Shown: positions 18,748-29,800 of the stretch, piece after piece
Layout of the letters: every line of letters starts with the position of its first letter
Numbering within the stretch: the first letter of the stretch is position 1
Assembly: GCF_000016545.1 (NCBI RefSeq)
Contig: NC_009437.1
Span: 1,343,501 to 1,407,500 of the forward strand
From: Caldicellulosiruptor saccharolyticus DSM 8903
Lineage (GTDB): Bacteria; Bacillota; Thermoanaerobacteria; Caldicellulosiruptorales; Caldicellulosiruptoraceae
Length of the DNA stretch: 64,000 nucleotides
Reading direction: 5' to 3'
Program-made: the position numbers and the translations under genes
The notes under the pieces: model-generated
The model's database searches: none
What the model saw: only the letters and a program-made list of their open reading frames with translations
Told to the model about the DNA's origin: nothing

Positions 18748-18987
18748 GTGATAGAGATGTTTAAGTCGTCTGATCTGAGAGAAAAAGATGTGATAAATAT
18801 ATCAGACGGTAAAAAACTTGGGAAGGTTTGTGATTTAGAGGTGGACGTTAAGACAGGCAAAGTTGATGCTATTGTTGTCCCTGCGCCTTTTTCTGTAGGA
18901 AGTATCTTTTCAAAAGAAAAAGACTATGTAATTCCATGGGATAGGATAAAAAAGATTGGTGAAGATGTGATTCTGGTTGAGATATAA
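18748..18987 (+). CDS. YlmC/YmxH family PRC-barrel protein
   Basis: A 79-residue PRC-barrel protein (SSDLREKDVINISDGKKLG, VVPAPF, DYVIPWDRIKKIG) of the YlmC/YmxH family, linked to sporulation in Bacillus by regulon rather than known function. GTG 18748 or ATG 18757 may be the start; neither has a strong ribosome-binding site. A CATATAAT box at 18714-18721 could belong to a mother-cell promoter, but its upstream box is poor. Confidence 0.85.
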   Translation: MIEMFKSSDLREKDVINISDGKKLGKVCDLEVDVKTGKVDAIVVPAPFSVGSIFSKEKDYVIPWDRIKKIGEDVILVEI

Positions 18988-19020
18988 AAAGGGCTGTCTT
19001 TGAGCAAAAAGCGACAGCCC
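18986..19020 (-). terminator. terminator of the nitrilase-like gene
   Basis: GGGCTGTC (18991-18998) pairs with GACAGCCC (19013-19020). On the minus strand it is followed by five T (18990-18986), so it mainly ends the leftward gene, while also lying just past the + strand ymxH-like gene. Confidence 0.75.
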
Positions 19021-19043
19021 TGCTATTTTATGGTTAAATTACC

Positions 19044-19769
19044 TCAAATCTCTACTGTCAAAAGATACTCACCGGCTTCATCTGCTTCGCACACCACACA
19101 GCCATCGCCGTCTACAATTAAGCTGTGTCCAAGGCTTATCATATTAAGATGAGGTCCTACTGCATTTGCTAAAAACACAAAGTAACCATTTTCTACAGCT
19201 CTTGTTATAGGAATAGCTCTATTTTTGTCAATCTTCCACCTTGCCTCTTTAGGGCTGTAAAAATGTGCAGCTAAAATAAACACACCACTGCATCCAGCTT
19301 CTTTGTATTTTTTGAATATCTCATAGAAGTTTTGGTCTCTACAGATTGCAATGCCAAATCTTTTCTGCTTGAATTCAAATACAAGAGTCTCTTCGCCTTG
19401 TGAGAATATCTTCTTTTCAAGCTCAGTTGGATGAATCTTATCATATTTTAAACTTTCACCTGTTGGGAAGATTACTGTTGCTCTGTTTAAAAGCTTTTCT
19501 TCTTGCCTAAAAGGATGACCTATTATACTGCAGATAGAATATTCTTTGCACTTTTTTGATATTTGTTCTAAAAAATCCGAAATTATATGATTCAAATTTT
19601 GAGATTGCAAAAGTTCAATGTTATAACCTGTCAGCGCCATCTCAGGAAAACAAACCAAATCCACTCGTTCGTCTTTTGCTTTATCCAAAAAATAAAGTAT
19701 TTTACAGAAGTTACTTTCCACCAGATCACAAATTTTCATCTGAACAACTCCAATCTTCAATTCTACCAT
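19044..19769 (-). CDS. carbon-nitrogen hydrolase (nitrilase superfamily)
   Basis: 241 residues. The Glu-Lys-Cys triad of the superfamily is seen in CFPEMALTGY, KIHPTELE and IAICRDQNF. Members hydrolyse amides or nitriles in the cytoplasm, and substrates range from omega-amides to N-carbamoyl amines. The subfamily is not clear from sequence. It is one of the few minus-strand genes, alone between the ymxH-like gene and murA, and has its own terminator. The start ATG 19769 has GGAG upstream. Confidence 0.85.
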   Translation of the reverse strand: MVELKIGVVQMKICDLVESNFCKILYFLDKAKDERVDLVCFPEMALTGYNIELLQSQNLNHIISDFLEQISKKCKEYSICSIIGHPFRQEEKLLNRATVIFPTGESLKYDKIHPTELEKKIFSQGEETLVFEFKQKRFGIAICRDQNFYEIFKKYKEAGCSGVFILAAHFYSPKEARWKIDKNRAIPITRAVENGYFVFLANAVGPHLNMISLGHSLIVDGDGCVVCEADEAGEYLLTVEI

Positions 19770-19978
19770 CTCCTCAATATTTTTTTCTAAAGACCATCCA
19801 CCAATTTCTATTTTGACTTTATGATATCATTTTTTCAACAGAAGAATCTATTGTCCATTTTAAACAACTGCCAAGTTGCTCAAAAAAGAATATTCTTCTT
19901 TTCATATTTCGCTACAATAGATATAATATAAAAGAATGGGAATAGTGAAAAGCCTTTTTAGAGAGAGGGTGCAAGAAC

Positions 19979-21238
19979 TTGAAACCAGATCATGAAAAAC
20001 TAATCATTGAAGGTGGAAATCCCCTTTTTGGAGAGGTTCCAATAAATGGTGCAAAAAATGCGGCAGTTGCTGTGATTCCTGCTGCCCTGATGGTAGAGGG
20101 AGAGAGTATAATTGAAAATCTCCCGCTGATTGAAGATGTGTTTGCTATGGATGACATCTTACTTAGACTTGGAGCAAAGATTGAGTATGACAATCATTCA
20201 TTGAAAATAGATGCAAGCAATTTACAAAGTTATATAGCCCCATATGAAAGTGTTCGTAAAATAAGAGCTTCGTACTACTTGATTGGAGCGCTTCTTACCC
20301 GTTTTGGCAAAGCAGAGGTTGCAATGCCGGGCGGGTGCAATTTTGGTGCCCGTCCAATTGATCAGCATATAAAAGGTTTTAGAGCGCTTGGTGCTGATGT
20401 TAAAATTGAAAATGGTATGATAAAGGCATATGCAGAAGAACTTGTTGGAACTAAAATCTATTTAGATGTTGTGTCTGTTGGTGCCACAATTAATCTCATG
20501 CTTGCAGCTGTCAAGGCAAAAGGCACAACAATAATAGAAAATGCAGCAAAAGAGCCTCATGTTGTTGATGTTGCCAATTTCCTGAATGCTATGGGTGCAA
20601 AGATTAAAGGAGCAGGGACTGATGTCATTAGAATTGAAGGTGTGAAAGAGCTGCACCCTACAAGGTACGCAATCATTCCCGATCAGATAGAAGCTGGTAC
20701 ATATATGATAGCTGCATGTGCAACAAAGGGACACGTTAGAGTAAAAAGCATAATCCCAAAACATTTAGAATCCCTGACTGCAAAGCTGCTTGAAATGGGT
20801 GCTGAGGTAAATGTATATGAAGACAGTATTGAAGTTAGGTGTAAAGAAAGGTTAAGAGCATCAAGTATAAAAACAATGCCATACCCTGGGTTTCCAACTG
20901 ACCTTCAACCTCAGATGACAGTGCTTTTGAGCCTTTGCAGTGGAACAAGTGTTGTCACAGAAGGTGTGTGGGAAAACAGGTATCAGTATGTAGATGAGCT
21001 GAAAAAGATGGGGGCAAATATCAAAGTGGAAGGAAGAGTGGCGATTGTTGAAGGTGTTGAGAGTTTACAGGGAGCAGAGGTTTCAGCGGTTGACCTTCGA
21101 GCTGGTGCTGCTTTGATTGTCGCGGGGCTTGCCGCAAAAGGAAGGACAGTGATATACAATACAAAAAATGTTGACAGGGGGTATGAGAATATAGATTATA
21201 AACTCAAACTTTTAGGGGCAAGAGTCTCAAGAGTTTAA
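19979..21238 (+). CDS. murA: UDP-N-acetylglucosamine 1-carboxyvinyltransferase
   Basis: 419 residues, the first committed enzyme of peptidoglycan synthesis, transferring enolpyruvate from PEP to UDP-GlcNAc. [12 protein letters not shown] near the start and the catalytic loop [15 protein letters not shown] with Cys120 (the fosfomycin-reactive residue) are present. TTG 19979 is the start, with AGAGAGGGTG upstream. Possible promoter TTTTCA and TATAAT boxes lie at 19899-19927, and a perfect palindrome AAGAATATTCTT at 19886-19897 overlaps the region ahead of it. Confidence 0.95.
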   Translation: MKPDHEKLIIEGGNPLFGEVPINGAKNAAVAVIPAALMVEGESIIENLPLIEDVFAMDDILLRLGAKIEYDNHSLKIDASNLQSYIAPYESVRKIRASYYLIGALLTRFGKAEVAMPGGCNFGARPIDQHIKGFRALGADVKIENGMIKAYAEELVGTKIYLDVVSVGATINLMLAAVKAKGTTIIENAAKEPHVVDVANFLNAMGAKIKGAGTDVIRIEGVKELHPTRYAIIPDQIEAGTYMIAACATKGHVRVKSIIPKHLESLTAKLLEMGAEVNVYEDSIEVRCKERLRASSIKTMPYPGFPTDLQPQMTVLLSLCSGTSVVTEGVWENRYQYVDELKKMGANIKVEGRVAIVEGVESLQGAEVSAVDLRAGAALIVAGLAAKGRTVIYNTKNVDRGYENIDYKLKLLGARVSRV

Positions 21239-21259
21239 AGCAAAAGGGGAAGGAGCATA

Positions 21260-22057
21260 ATGTCTTATGAAATAGTCTTTTGTCCACTTTATAGTGGCAG
21301 CAGTGGCAATGTAATCTTAATTTCATACAAAGATACCACAATCTTGGTGGATGCGGGTGTGAGTTTTAGAAAGCTAACATGCGCTTTGAATAAAATTGGC
21401 TTTAACAAGCAAATTGATGCCATTTTACTATCCCACGACCATTCTGACCATGTTAAATGTGCAGGAGTGTATTTTAGAAAACTGAATGTGCCAATTATAA
21501 CAAACTACAAAACCTGGGAAGCAGTAAAAAATTCACTTGGCAAGGTTGACGAAAGAAATGTACATTTGATTGAGACAGGTACAAGCTTTTCAGTTGGAAG
21601 CATTGGCATTGACACATTTTCAATTCCACACGATGCAAAAGACCCGATGGGCTTTTGCTTCTATCTTGGTAGAAAGAAGATTTCAATATCAACCGATTTG
21701 GGACACGTAAATGAAAATGTTGCCCAAAAGATTGATTTTTCTGATATTATCCTGCTTGAGGCAAACCACGATATTGAGATGCTATTGACTGGTCCTTACC
21801 CTTATTACTTAAAACAGAGGATAAAAAGCGATATTGGACATTTGTCAAATGAGCAGGCAGCACAGATGATTTTAAAACTAAATCTTGAGAGGACAAAGAG
21901 GATTTACTTGGGGCACCTGAGTGAGGAGAACAATCACCCTGATGTTGCTCTGATGACTGTAAAATCCATCTTAAAAGAAAAGGGTGTGTTTGAAAGCTTT
22001 GATTTTAGCTTAGATGTAGCACAAAGATATCAACCATCTTTGTGCTCTGTATTATAA
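21260..22057 (+). CDS. metallo-beta-lactamase fold hydrolase, WalJ/YycJ-like
   Basis: 265 residues with the zinc motif LLSHDHSDHVKCAG and later metal residues in STDLGHV and EANHD. The opening YSGSSGNVILI is typical of the WalJ (YycJ/VicX) group, putative phosphodiesterases or nucleases linked to cell-wall and DNA repair functions. It is not next to walRK here but follows murA by 21 bases, so an operon with murA is likely. Confidence 0.88.
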   Translation: MSYEIVFCPLYSGSSGNVILISYKDTTILVDAGVSFRKLTCALNKIGFNKQIDAILLSHDHSDHVKCAGVYFRKLNVPIITNYKTWEAVKNSLGKVDERNVHLIETGTSFSVGSIGIDTFSIPHDAKDPMGFCFYLGRKKISISTDLGHVNENVAQKIDFSDIILLEANHDIEMLLTGPYPYYLKQRIKSDIGHLSNEQAAQMILKLNLERTKRIYLGHLSEENNHPDVALMTVKSILKEKGVFESFDFSLDVAQRYQPSLCSVL

Positions 22058-22093
22058 AAAATGTACCAATAAAGTCTTTAAATAGGAGGAGAG

Positions 22094-22546
22094 ATGAAGT
22101 TGAAATTAGCAATAGGTGCTGACCATGCAGGTTTTAGATTAAAAGAGGCTGTAAAAAAACATCTTGACAAAAGAGGAATTGAGTACAAAGACTTTGGCAC
22201 GTATTCAGAGGAGTCTTGTGATTATCCAGACATTGCAAGGGATGTGGCAATTGCAGTGAAAAACGGTGAGTTTGACTTTGGGATTTTAATCTGTGGCACA
22301 GGAATAGGTATTTCTATTGCTGCAAATAAAATAAAAGGTATCAGAGCAGCCCTTTGCCATGATACATTTTCAGCAAAGGCAGCCCGCGCGCATAACAACG
22401 CAAACATCCTTGCAATGGGTGCAAGGGTTATTGGAGAAGGACTTGCATGCGAAATCGTAGATAGTTTTCTGTCAGCCCAATTTGAAGGTGGAAGGCACCA
22501 AAGAAGAGTGGACAAGATACATGAGATTGAAAATATGCAGGATTAA
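22094..22546 (+). CDS. rpiB: ribose-5-phosphate isomerase B
   Basis: 150 residues of the RpiB/LacAB family (IGADHAGFRLKEAVKKHL, GILICGTGIGISIAANK). It interconverts ribose-5-phosphate and ribulose-5-phosphate. The catalytic cysteine is in ICGTGIG and the neighbouring histidines in CHDTFSAKAARAHNNAN. The next gene, upp, uses PRPP, so pentose phosphate supply and salvage sit together. GGAGGAGAG precedes the ATG. Confidence 0.95.
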   Translation: MKLKLAIGADHAGFRLKEAVKKHLDKRGIEYKDFGTYSEESCDYPDIARDVAIAVKNGEFDFGILICGTGIGISIAANKIKGIRAALCHDTFSAKAARAHNNANILAMGARVIGEGLACEIVDSFLSAQFEGGRHQRRVDKIHEIENMQD

Positions 22547-22588
22547 ATAACAATATTGTGTAGAATTTACAGAAAGGAGAAGGGGTTA

Positions 22589-23230
22589 ATGATTGAGTAC
22601 AAGAAAAATGTATATGTGTTTGACCATCCATTGATTCAGCACAAACTTACACTGATTCGTGACAAAAACACAGGTAGCAAGGAGTTCAGAGAGCTTGTTG
22701 AAGAGATAGCGATGCTAATGGCGTATGAAGTGACAAGGAATCTGCCACTAAAAGAGGTTGAGATTGAAACACCTGTTGGAGTTGCTAAATGCAAGGTAAT
22801 CTCAGGAAGAAAGCTTGCAATTGTTCCAATTTTGAGAGCTGGGCTTGGCATGGTTGACGGGCTTTTGAAACTCATTCCTGCAGCAAAAGTGGGTCACATT
22901 GGTCTTTACAGAGACCCACAGACTCTAAAACCTGTCGAGTATTATTGCAAGCTTCCTCAAGATGTGCATGAAAGAGACATAATTGTGCTTGATCCAATGC
23001 TGGCAACAGGAGGGTCTGCGTCTGCTGCGTTTGACTACATCAAAAGGTACAATCCACAGAGCCTGAAACTTATGTGCCTGATTGCAGCACCAGAGGGGAT
23101 TGAAAGGTTGACAACTGACCATCCCGAGGTTGAAGTGTACTGTGCAGCAGTTGATGAGAAGCTAAACGACCATGGATATATTGTACCAGGGCTTGGAGAT
23201 GCAGGGGATAGGCTCTTTGGTACAAAGTAA
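22589..23230 (+). CDS. upp: uracil phosphoribosyltransferase
   Basis: 213 residues. It makes UMP from uracil and PRPP. The PRPP loop [17 protein letters not shown] and the uracil-binding C-terminus [17 protein letters not shown] are both present. I choose ATG 22589, which follows AAGGAGAAGGGG; an upstream ATG at 22556 would add 11 residues not usual in the family. It stands between rpiB and comEB in a run of nucleotide genes. Confidence 0.95.
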   Translation: MIEYKKNVYVFDHPLIQHKLTLIRDKNTGSKEFRELVEEIAMLMAYEVTRNLPLKEVEIETPVGVAKCKVISGRKLAIVPILRAGLGMVDGLLKLIPAAKVGHIGLYRDPQTLKPVEYYCKLPQDVHERDIIVLDPMLATGGSASAAFDYIKRYNPQSLKLMCLIAAPEGIERLTTDHPEVEVYCAAVDEKLNDHGYIVPGLGDAGDRLFGTK

Positions 23231-23254
23231 AAAACAGAAGTTGGAGGAAATACA

Positions 23255-23710
23255 ATGAGACCTACCTGGGATGAGTACTTTATGCAGATTGTTGATATTG
23301 TGAAGGAAAGGTCAACGTGTTTGAGACGAAAAGTTGGAGCACTAATTGTTAAGGACAAGAGGATTTTAGCAACAGGCTACAACGGTGCACCAAGTAACCT
23401 GCCTCATTGTGAAGAAGTAGGTTGCTTAAGAGAAAAGCTTAATGTCCCATCAGGGCAGAGACATGAACTTTGCAGAGGACTTCATGCTGAACAAAATGCA
23501 ATAATCCAGGCAGCTAAAATGGGCGTAAATATCGACGGCAGCGTTATTTACACAACAACCTATCCATGTGTGATTTGTGCTAAAATGATAGTGAATGCTG
23601 GAATTAAAAAGGTGATTTACAAAGGCTCATATCCAGATGAAATGAGCCAAAAGATATTTGAAGAAGCTGGTATAGAAGTTGTAAAATTTGAGGAAAATGA
23701 AAAAAGGTGA
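23255..23710 (+). CDS. comEB: dCMP deaminase
   Basis: 151 residues of the cytidine/deoxycytidylate deaminase family. Zinc ligands are seen in LHAEQNAI and [12 protein letters not shown]; an additional Cys/His-rich insert ([10 protein letters not shown]) fits the dCMP deaminase type. It turns dCMP into dUMP for thymidylate synthesis. It lies 24 bases after upp and 6 bases before glmU. The name comEB comes from Bacillus, though no competence link is implied here. Confidence 0.92.
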   Translation: MRPTWDEYFMQIVDIVKERSTCLRRKVGALIVKDKRILATGYNGAPSNLPHCEEVGCLREKLNVPSGQRHELCRGLHAEQNAIIQAAKMGVNIDGSVIYTTTYPCVICAKMIVNAGIKKVIYKGSYPDEMSQKIFEEAGIEVVKFEENEKR

Positions 23711-23716
23711 TGGAAA

Positions 23717-25108
23717 ATGAGCAAGAAAAGTACGTTTATAATTTTAGCTGCTGGCGAAGGAAAGAGAATGAAATCTAAATATTCCAAGGTTGTCCAAAAG
23801 ATTATGGGAAAGCCTATGATACTTTATATAATAGACGAGATTGAGAAAAACTTTGAAGACGGTAGGATTGTAGTTGTTGTAGGAAACAAAAAAGAGGATG
23901 TCTACAAAGTTTTAGAAGGAAGGAATGTAAGATTTGCATACCAAGAAAAACAGCTTGGCACAGCACATGCTGTTATGTGTGCAATGAGCGAAATTTCAGA
24001 TGATTCAGAGGATGTTTTTGTACTGTACGGTGATGTACCTTTTATAAAGGCTGATACTTTAAAAAAGCTTTCTCAAAAGAGAAAAGAAGAAGCTGCAGCA
24101 CTTTGTCTTCTGACAGCTATTTTTGAAAATCCATACGGTTATGGTAGGATAATTGCAGATGAAAATGGCAATGTATTAAAGATTGTTGAGGAGAGGGACG
24201 CAACTGAAGAACAAAGAAAAATAAAAAAGATAAACCCTGGCTTTTATTGCTTTGAGAAACAAGAGCTTGTAAATGTTTTGAGCAAGATTGACAATAAAAA
24301 TAGCCAGAATGAGTATTATCTAACAGATGCCATTGAGATACTAAACAGAAGTGGCAAAAAGGTTGTAAAAGTAACTGTAGAAGACAATTTTGAGGTTATG
24401 GGAATTAACTCAAGGTATGAGCTTTTTGTTGCTGAGCAGGAATTAAAACTTAGGATAAATAAAGAACATCTTTCAAAAGGTGTGCAAATAATAGACATAT
24501 ACAGTACCTATATTCATCCAGATGCCCAAATTGGAAAGGATACAGTAATTTATCCGGGTACATTTATCCTTGGCAAAACTTCAATTGGGGAGGACTGTGT
24601 AATTGGTCCACAGTCTTACATTGTAGACTCAAAAATAGGAAATAACTGTCATATCCTGTTTTCTGTGATAGAAAATTCTGAAATAAAGGATAATGTCAAG
24701 ATAGGACCATATGCGCACCTGAGACCAAATAGCCTCTTAGAAGAAGGAGTAAAAATTGGAAACTTTGTTGAAATAAAAAATTCCAAGCTTGGAAAGAACA
24801 CGAAGTCTGCTCATCTTACATATATTGGAGATGCTGATATTGGTGAGAATGTAAACTTAGGGTGTGGAACAATATTTGTAAACTATGATGGATATAAAAA
24901 ACACAGAACAGTTGTGGAGAACAATGCCTTTATAGGCTGCAATTCAAATCTCATTGCGCCAGTTAAAATTGGAGAAAATGCCTACGTTGCAGCAGGTTCT
25001 ACAATAACAGAGGACGTGCCAGCAAATGCGCTTGCAATTGCACGCGAGAGGCAAACAAACAAAGAGGGCTGGGTACTGAGACGAAAACAGATGTATGAAA
25101 ACAGGTAA
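23717..25108 (+). CDS. glmU: bifunctional GlmU (uridyltransferase/acetyltransferase)
   Basis: 463 residues. The N-terminal half is a nucleotidyltransferase with LAAGEGKRMKS and VLYGDVPF; the C-terminal half is a left-handed beta helix acetyltransferase with hexapeptide repeats and the motif HLTYIGDADIGENVNLGCGT. It produces UDP-GlcNAc, the substrate of MurA encoded 2.5 kb upstream. It begins 6 bases after comEB. prs follows, as in Bacillus. Confidence 0.96.
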   Translation: MSKKSTFIILAAGEGKRMKSKYSKVVQKIMGKPMILYIIDEIEKNFEDGRIVVVVGNKKEDVYKVLEGRNVRFAYQEKQLGTAHAVMCAMSEISDDSEDVFVLYGDVPFIKADTLKKLSQKRKEEAAALCLLTAIFENPYGYGRIIADENGNVLKIVEERDATEEQRKIKKINPGFYCFEKQELVNVLSKIDNKNSQNEYYLTDAIEILNRSGKKVVKVTVEDNFEVMGINSRYELFVAEQELKLRINKEHLSKGVQIIDIYSTYIHPDAQIGKDTVIYPGTFILGKTSIGEDCVIGPQSYIVDSKIGNNCHILFSVIENSEIKDNVKIGPYAHLRPNSLLEEGVKIGNFVEIKNSKLGKNTKSAHLTYIGDADIGENVNLGCGTIFVNYDGYKKHRTVVENNAFIGCNSNLIAPVKIGENAYVAAGSTITEDVPANALAIARERQTNKEGWVLRRKQMYENR

Positions 25109-25225
25109 TTTTTTAAAGATGAAAAAAATTTAAAAATATTTTAAAGATGGATTATTTTTTTGTGTTATAATATAGATTGCGCATAAAAGATGTTTAAATT
25201 AACTTTTGTGCTGGGGGTAAAAAAA

Positions 25226-26203
25226 GTGATAACACATGGCAAAGAAATAAAGATATTTGCTGGAAATTCTAACAGAGAATTAGCAGAAGAAATAGCCAAA
25301 AAGCTCAACAAAAAACTTGGCGATGCAGAAATAGGCAGGTTTTCAGACGGTGAGATTTCAGTTAAGATTAATGAAACTGTGCGTGGGGCGGATGTGTTTG
25401 TTGTTCAGTCAACATGCCACCCTGTCAATGAGAATCTCATGGAACTTTTAATTATGATTGACGCTTTTAAAAGAGCCTCAGCCGGAAGAATAACAGCTGT
25501 AATTCCTTACTATGGATATGCAAGACAAGATAGAAAAGCCCGAGCTCGTGACCCAATTACTGCAAAGCTTGTTGCAAACTTGATTACCTCTGCTGGTGCT
25601 GACAGGGTACTCACAATGGACCTTCATGCGCCACAGATTCAAGGATTTTTTGACATCCCTCTTGACCATTTGATTGGTGTTCCGATATTGGCAAAGTACT
25701 TCCTTGAAAATGTCAATCTTGAAAATGCTGTTGTTGTATCACCCGATTTAGGAAGTGTTCCAAGAGCTCGCAACTTTGCAACAAAGCTTGATTTGCCGCT
25801 TGCTATCGTGGACAAAAGACGCCCTAAGGCAAATGTGGCTGAGATAATGAACATTATTGGTGATGTGAAGGACAAGACTGCCATAATGGTTGATGATATG
25901 ATAGACACAGCAGGGACAATTGTTGCAGCAGCACAGGCTCTCATGGACTATGGCGCAAAAGAGATTTATGCTTGCTGTACACACCCGGTTTTGTCTGGTC
26001 CTGCTGTTGAGAGAATCCAAAACTCGCCAATTAAAGAGCTGATTGTACTGAACACTATTCCTCTGCCACCTGAAAAGAGAATAGACAAAATTAAAGTGCT
26101 CTCTGTTGCTGACCTGTTTGCTGAGGCAATTAACCGAATATATGAAGATGTTGCAATTTCGACTTTGTTTGATGAATACATCAGCACAAAGCCAAATAGA
26201 TAA
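25226..26203 (+). CDS. prs: ribose-phosphate pyrophosphokinase
   Basis: 325 residues from GTG 25226, which follows GGGGGT; an in-frame ATG at 25190 would give 337 residues, longer than usual. It makes PRPP from ATP and ribose-5-phosphate. Visible are [15 protein letters not shown], the ATP-site [21 protein letters not shown] and the PRPP loop [10 protein letters not shown]. Upstream a TATAAT box at 25166-25171 suggests a promoter between glmU and prs. The product feeds upp and hpt in this window. Confidence 0.94.
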   Translation: MITHGKEIKIFAGNSNRELAEEIAKKLNKKLGDAEIGRFSDGEISVKINETVRGADVFVVQSTCHPVNENLMELLIMIDAFKRASAGRITAVIPYYGYARQDRKARARDPITAKLVANLITSAGADRVLTMDLHAPQIQGFFDIPLDHLIGVPILAKYFLENVNLENAVVVSPDLGSVPRARNFATKLDLPLAIVDKRRPKANVAEIMNIIGDVKDKTAIMVDDMIDTAGTIVAAAQALMDYGAKEIYACCTHPVLSGPAVERIQNSPIKELIVLNTIPLPPEKRIDKIKVLSVADLFAEAINRIYEDVAISTLFDEYISTKPNR

Positions 26204-26241
26204 CTTATATAGAAAGATTTTTTGTAATAAAATGAATGTAA

Positions 26242-26276
26242 AGGCTGTCTTTTGCTCAAAATTTGAAAGGCAGCCT
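26242..26276 (+). terminator. hairpin after prs
   Basis: AGGCTG (26242-26247) pairs with CAGCCT (26271-26276), with an inner TCAAA/TTTGA pair, followed by AATTTTT. It is a moderate intrinsic terminator placed between prs and pth. Confidence 0.55.
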
Positions 26277-26307
26277 AATTTTTATAAAGAAGGAGTGAAT
26301 TTGAGTT

Positions 26308-26877
26308 TTGGATTACATCATTGCTGGGCTTGGGAATCCTGGAGAGAGATATACTTTTACACGCCACAATGCAGGGTTTTTGGCAATTGATTATTTAGCA
26401 CAGGCTTTCAACACAAAAGTGGACAAAATAAAGTTCAAAGGACTTACTGGAAGTTTTGAGTATGCTGACAAGAAAGTACTTCTTTTAAAACCCATGACAT
26501 ACATGAACTCGAGTGGTGATAGTATTGTAGAGGCAGTAAACTTCTACAAAGTAAAGCCTGAAAAGCTAATTGTCATCTACGATGACATTGCATTTGATGT
26601 TGGAGTTGTTAAGATGAGAAAAAAAGGCTCAGATGGTGGGCACAACGGTGTAAAATCTATCATCCAGCGCCTTGGCACAGAAGAGTTTCCAAGAATTAGA
26701 ATTGGTATTGGAGTGCCAAAGGAGGATATGGTAAAATATGTACTGTCAGAATTTGAAGATTATGAGAAACAGAAGATCTTCAGAGCTATTGAAAAGGCGG
26801 CACAAGGTATTAAGATTTTACTCGAAAGTGGCATTGACAGAGCTATGAACTATATAAATGGAGATGTGGTGGTGTAG
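26308..26877 (+). CDS. pth: peptidyl-tRNA hydrolase
   Basis: 189 residues. It releases peptides from prematurely dropped peptidyl-tRNA. The family signature GLGNPGERYTFTRHNAGF (with the catalytic His in RHNAGF), KPMTYMNSSG and the GSDGGHNGVKSI segment are present. Start TTG 26308, with AAGGAG about 13 bases upstream. mfd starts within 3 bases of its stop, the standard pth-mfd pairing of Firmicutes. Confidence 0.96.
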   Translation: MDYIIAGLGNPGERYTFTRHNAGFLAIDYLAQAFNTKVDKIKFKGLTGSFEYADKKVLLLKPMTYMNSSGDSIVEAVNFYKVKPEKLIVIYDDIAFDVGVVKMRKKGSDGGHNGVKSIIQRLGTEEFPRIRIGIGVPKEDMVKYVLSEFEDYEKQKIFRAIEKAAQGIKILLESGIDRAMNYINGDVVV

Positions 26878-26879
26878 AT

Positions 26880-29800
26880 TTGCTTAAAATTTTTGAAAAG
26901 CTTGATGAATTTTTGAAGATTGAAAAAGCAATTTCAAAAAAGAGCCTTCCCATACTTGTCACAAACCTTGGCGAAATGGGGAAGGCCCTCTTGGTCCATG
27001 CAATATGTCAAAAATTTAACAAAAAGGTTCTCTTTATAACGCATCAAAAAAGCAAAAGCGAGTGGGAAAAGAGGTTTAAAAATCTTTTTGACAAGGTAAT
27101 AGTTTTACAAGAGAGAGAAAATCCTCTTATAAACTCATTTGCAAAGAGCAAGGATTCTGAGATCCAAAGAGCGGAGGAGTTTGTCAGAATTTTTGAAGAA
27201 GGATTTGATGTGCTTATTTTAAGCCCTCAAAATTTGCTTGAAAAGTATTCTGATTTTAAGTTTGAGTCTCTCATCCTTGAAGAGAACAAGGAGTTAGGCT
27301 TTGAGGAATTTTTAACCACACTTACAAGGTATGGTTATGAAAGAGTTAAGGTTGTTGAGAAAAAAGGTCAATTTTCCCAAAAAGGTGGAATAGTAGATAT
27401 ATACCCTATTTTCAGCAAATACCCTGTTAGAATAGAATTCTTTGGTGATACAATTGACACTATAAGGTATTTTGATGTTGAGACTCAAAAGTCGTTTGAA
27501 AGGGTCTGTTATGTAAAGATTTATAAAGCTTGTGAGTGGGATTTAAGTATTGACTTTTCGGATGGTATTAAAAAGATAGTAGCAGATTTTAAAAAACTTC
27601 AAAACAAACTCAAAGGTGACGCAAGAAAAAACTTAGAAGAAAGTTTCAAAGATGTAATAGATGGAGCTGAACTCAAAATTGATAGACTATATCCCTATTA
27701 TTACCAAAATTTTAGGTCCATTTTTGATATTTTCGGCGATTGCTTTGTTATAATTGACGAGTATACTCAGGTTTACGGCAGCTTGAAAACTTTTGAAGAG
27801 CAGACTGAAGATCTTTACAAAGACCTTTTAGAAAAAGGATATGTTCTGACAAAAATGGCAGGGTGCTATTTCAAAGTCTATGACATATTGGAAAAACTTT
27901 CCTCTTCAATTATCCTTCAAACGTTTGCGCAAAGCATAAAAGAGATTCAAGTAAAAGATATCTTTTCTTTTAATAATCTCCGGGAGATTCCTTCATACAA
28001 TGGTCAAAAAGAACTTTTAATAGAGGATATAAAGTATTACCAGTCAAAGGGTTATTTGATAAATGTCTTTGCTGGAAGTGAGACTTCACTCGAGGATTTA
28101 AAATCAGAACTTGAAAAGAGTAGAATAGAGTTTAACAAGGCAGATGAAGTTTTAACAGATAGACAGGGAGTTTATCTTCTTCCACGGTCGGTTGAAAAAG
28201 GGATTGAAATACAAAACTTAAAATGGGTTTGCCTTAGCTTTTTCAATGTTGAAAAGAAAAAAGGAAAAGATGTAAAAAAAAGGCCAAAATCAAAAAAAGA
28301 AACGTTTTATACAATTGAAGACTTAAAATACGGAAGCTATGTTGTTCATAGGACATATGGTATAGGAAAATTTTTGGGATTTGAGAAGATCACTGTTGAG
28401 GGTGTGACAAAAGAATATTTGAAACTTGAATACGCTAATAACTCTTACTTGTATGTGCCAACCACTAACTTGGATGTAATTGAGAAATATATAGGTACTG
28501 ATGATTCAGAACCCAAACTCTCAAAGCTTGGAACTTTAGAGTGGCAAAAACAAAAACAAAAAGTCAGAAAGTCACTTGAGGTTGTGGCAAAAGACATAGT
28601 TGAGCTGTATGCAAAAAGGCAGCTCAAAAAAGGTTTTAAGTTCTCGCCTGACACCATCTGGCAAAAGGAGTTTGAAGAAAAGTTTCCGTACACCGAAACA
28701 GAAGGCCAGCTTCAGGCAATCGAGGAGATTAAAAAAGATATGGAAAGCGAAAAGCCAATGGACAGGATTCTTTGTGGTGATGTTGGGTATGGCAAGACAG
28801 AAGTTGCTATGCGCGCAGCATTTAAAGCTGTGATGGACTCAAAGCAGGTAGCGGTGCTTGTTCCAACTACAATCTTGGCTCAGCAGCACTATATGACATT
28901 TGTACAACGAATGAAAGATTTTCCAATAACAATTGAAGTGCTTTCGCGTTTAAAAAGTGAGAGCCAGCAAAAGAAGATATTAAAAGCTTTAAAAGACGGT
29001 ACAATTGATATAATTATTGGAACTCATAGACTTTTATCAAATGATGTAAAGTTCAAAGACTTAGGGCTTTTGATTATTGACGAGGAGCACAAATTTGGAG
29101 TTGAACACAAGGAAAAGATAAAAAAATTAAAAGAAAATGTGGACGTTTTGACTCTTACAGCAACACCGATTCCAAGGACACTTAACATGGCACTTTTGGG
29201 TATAAGAGATTTGAGTATTATTGAAGACCCACCAGAAGACAGGTTTCCTGTGCAGACTTTTGTCATGGAGTACAATGAAAAGGTGATAAAAGAAGCAATC
29301 TTAAAAGAGGTTTCAAGGGGGGGTCAAGTATTTTACCTTTACAACAGGGTAAAAGATATAGAAGAAGTGGTAAATAGGCTTCAAGCACTTTTAGGGGAAG
29401 ATATCAAGATTGCCTATGCGCATGGTCAGATGGATGAAAGACAATTAGAAGAGGTGCTTATTGACTTTATAAACGGCAAATATGATGTACTTGTCTGCAC
29501 AACAATAATTGAATCAGGTGTTGATATGCCAAATGTCAATACACTCATTGTGGAGGATGCAGACAGACTTGGTCTTGCCCAGCTTTACCAGCTTCGTGGA
29601 AGGGTTGGGCGATCAAACAAGCTTGCGTATGCATATTTCACATTCAGAAAAGACAAAGTGCTTTCTGAGGAGGCTGCAAAAAGGCTTTCTGCTATAAAGG
29701 AGTTTACAGAGCTGGGCTCAGGTTTTAAGATTGCAATGAGAGACCTTGAAATAAGAGGTGCAGGCTCGATTGTGGGGAAGCTCCAACATGGGCACATTAA

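Noticed and set aside
19886-19897. Palindrome AAGAATATTCTT as a repressor site for murA
   Set aside because: Twelve AT-rich bases form palindromes by chance in such DNA; no second copy was seen at other genes.
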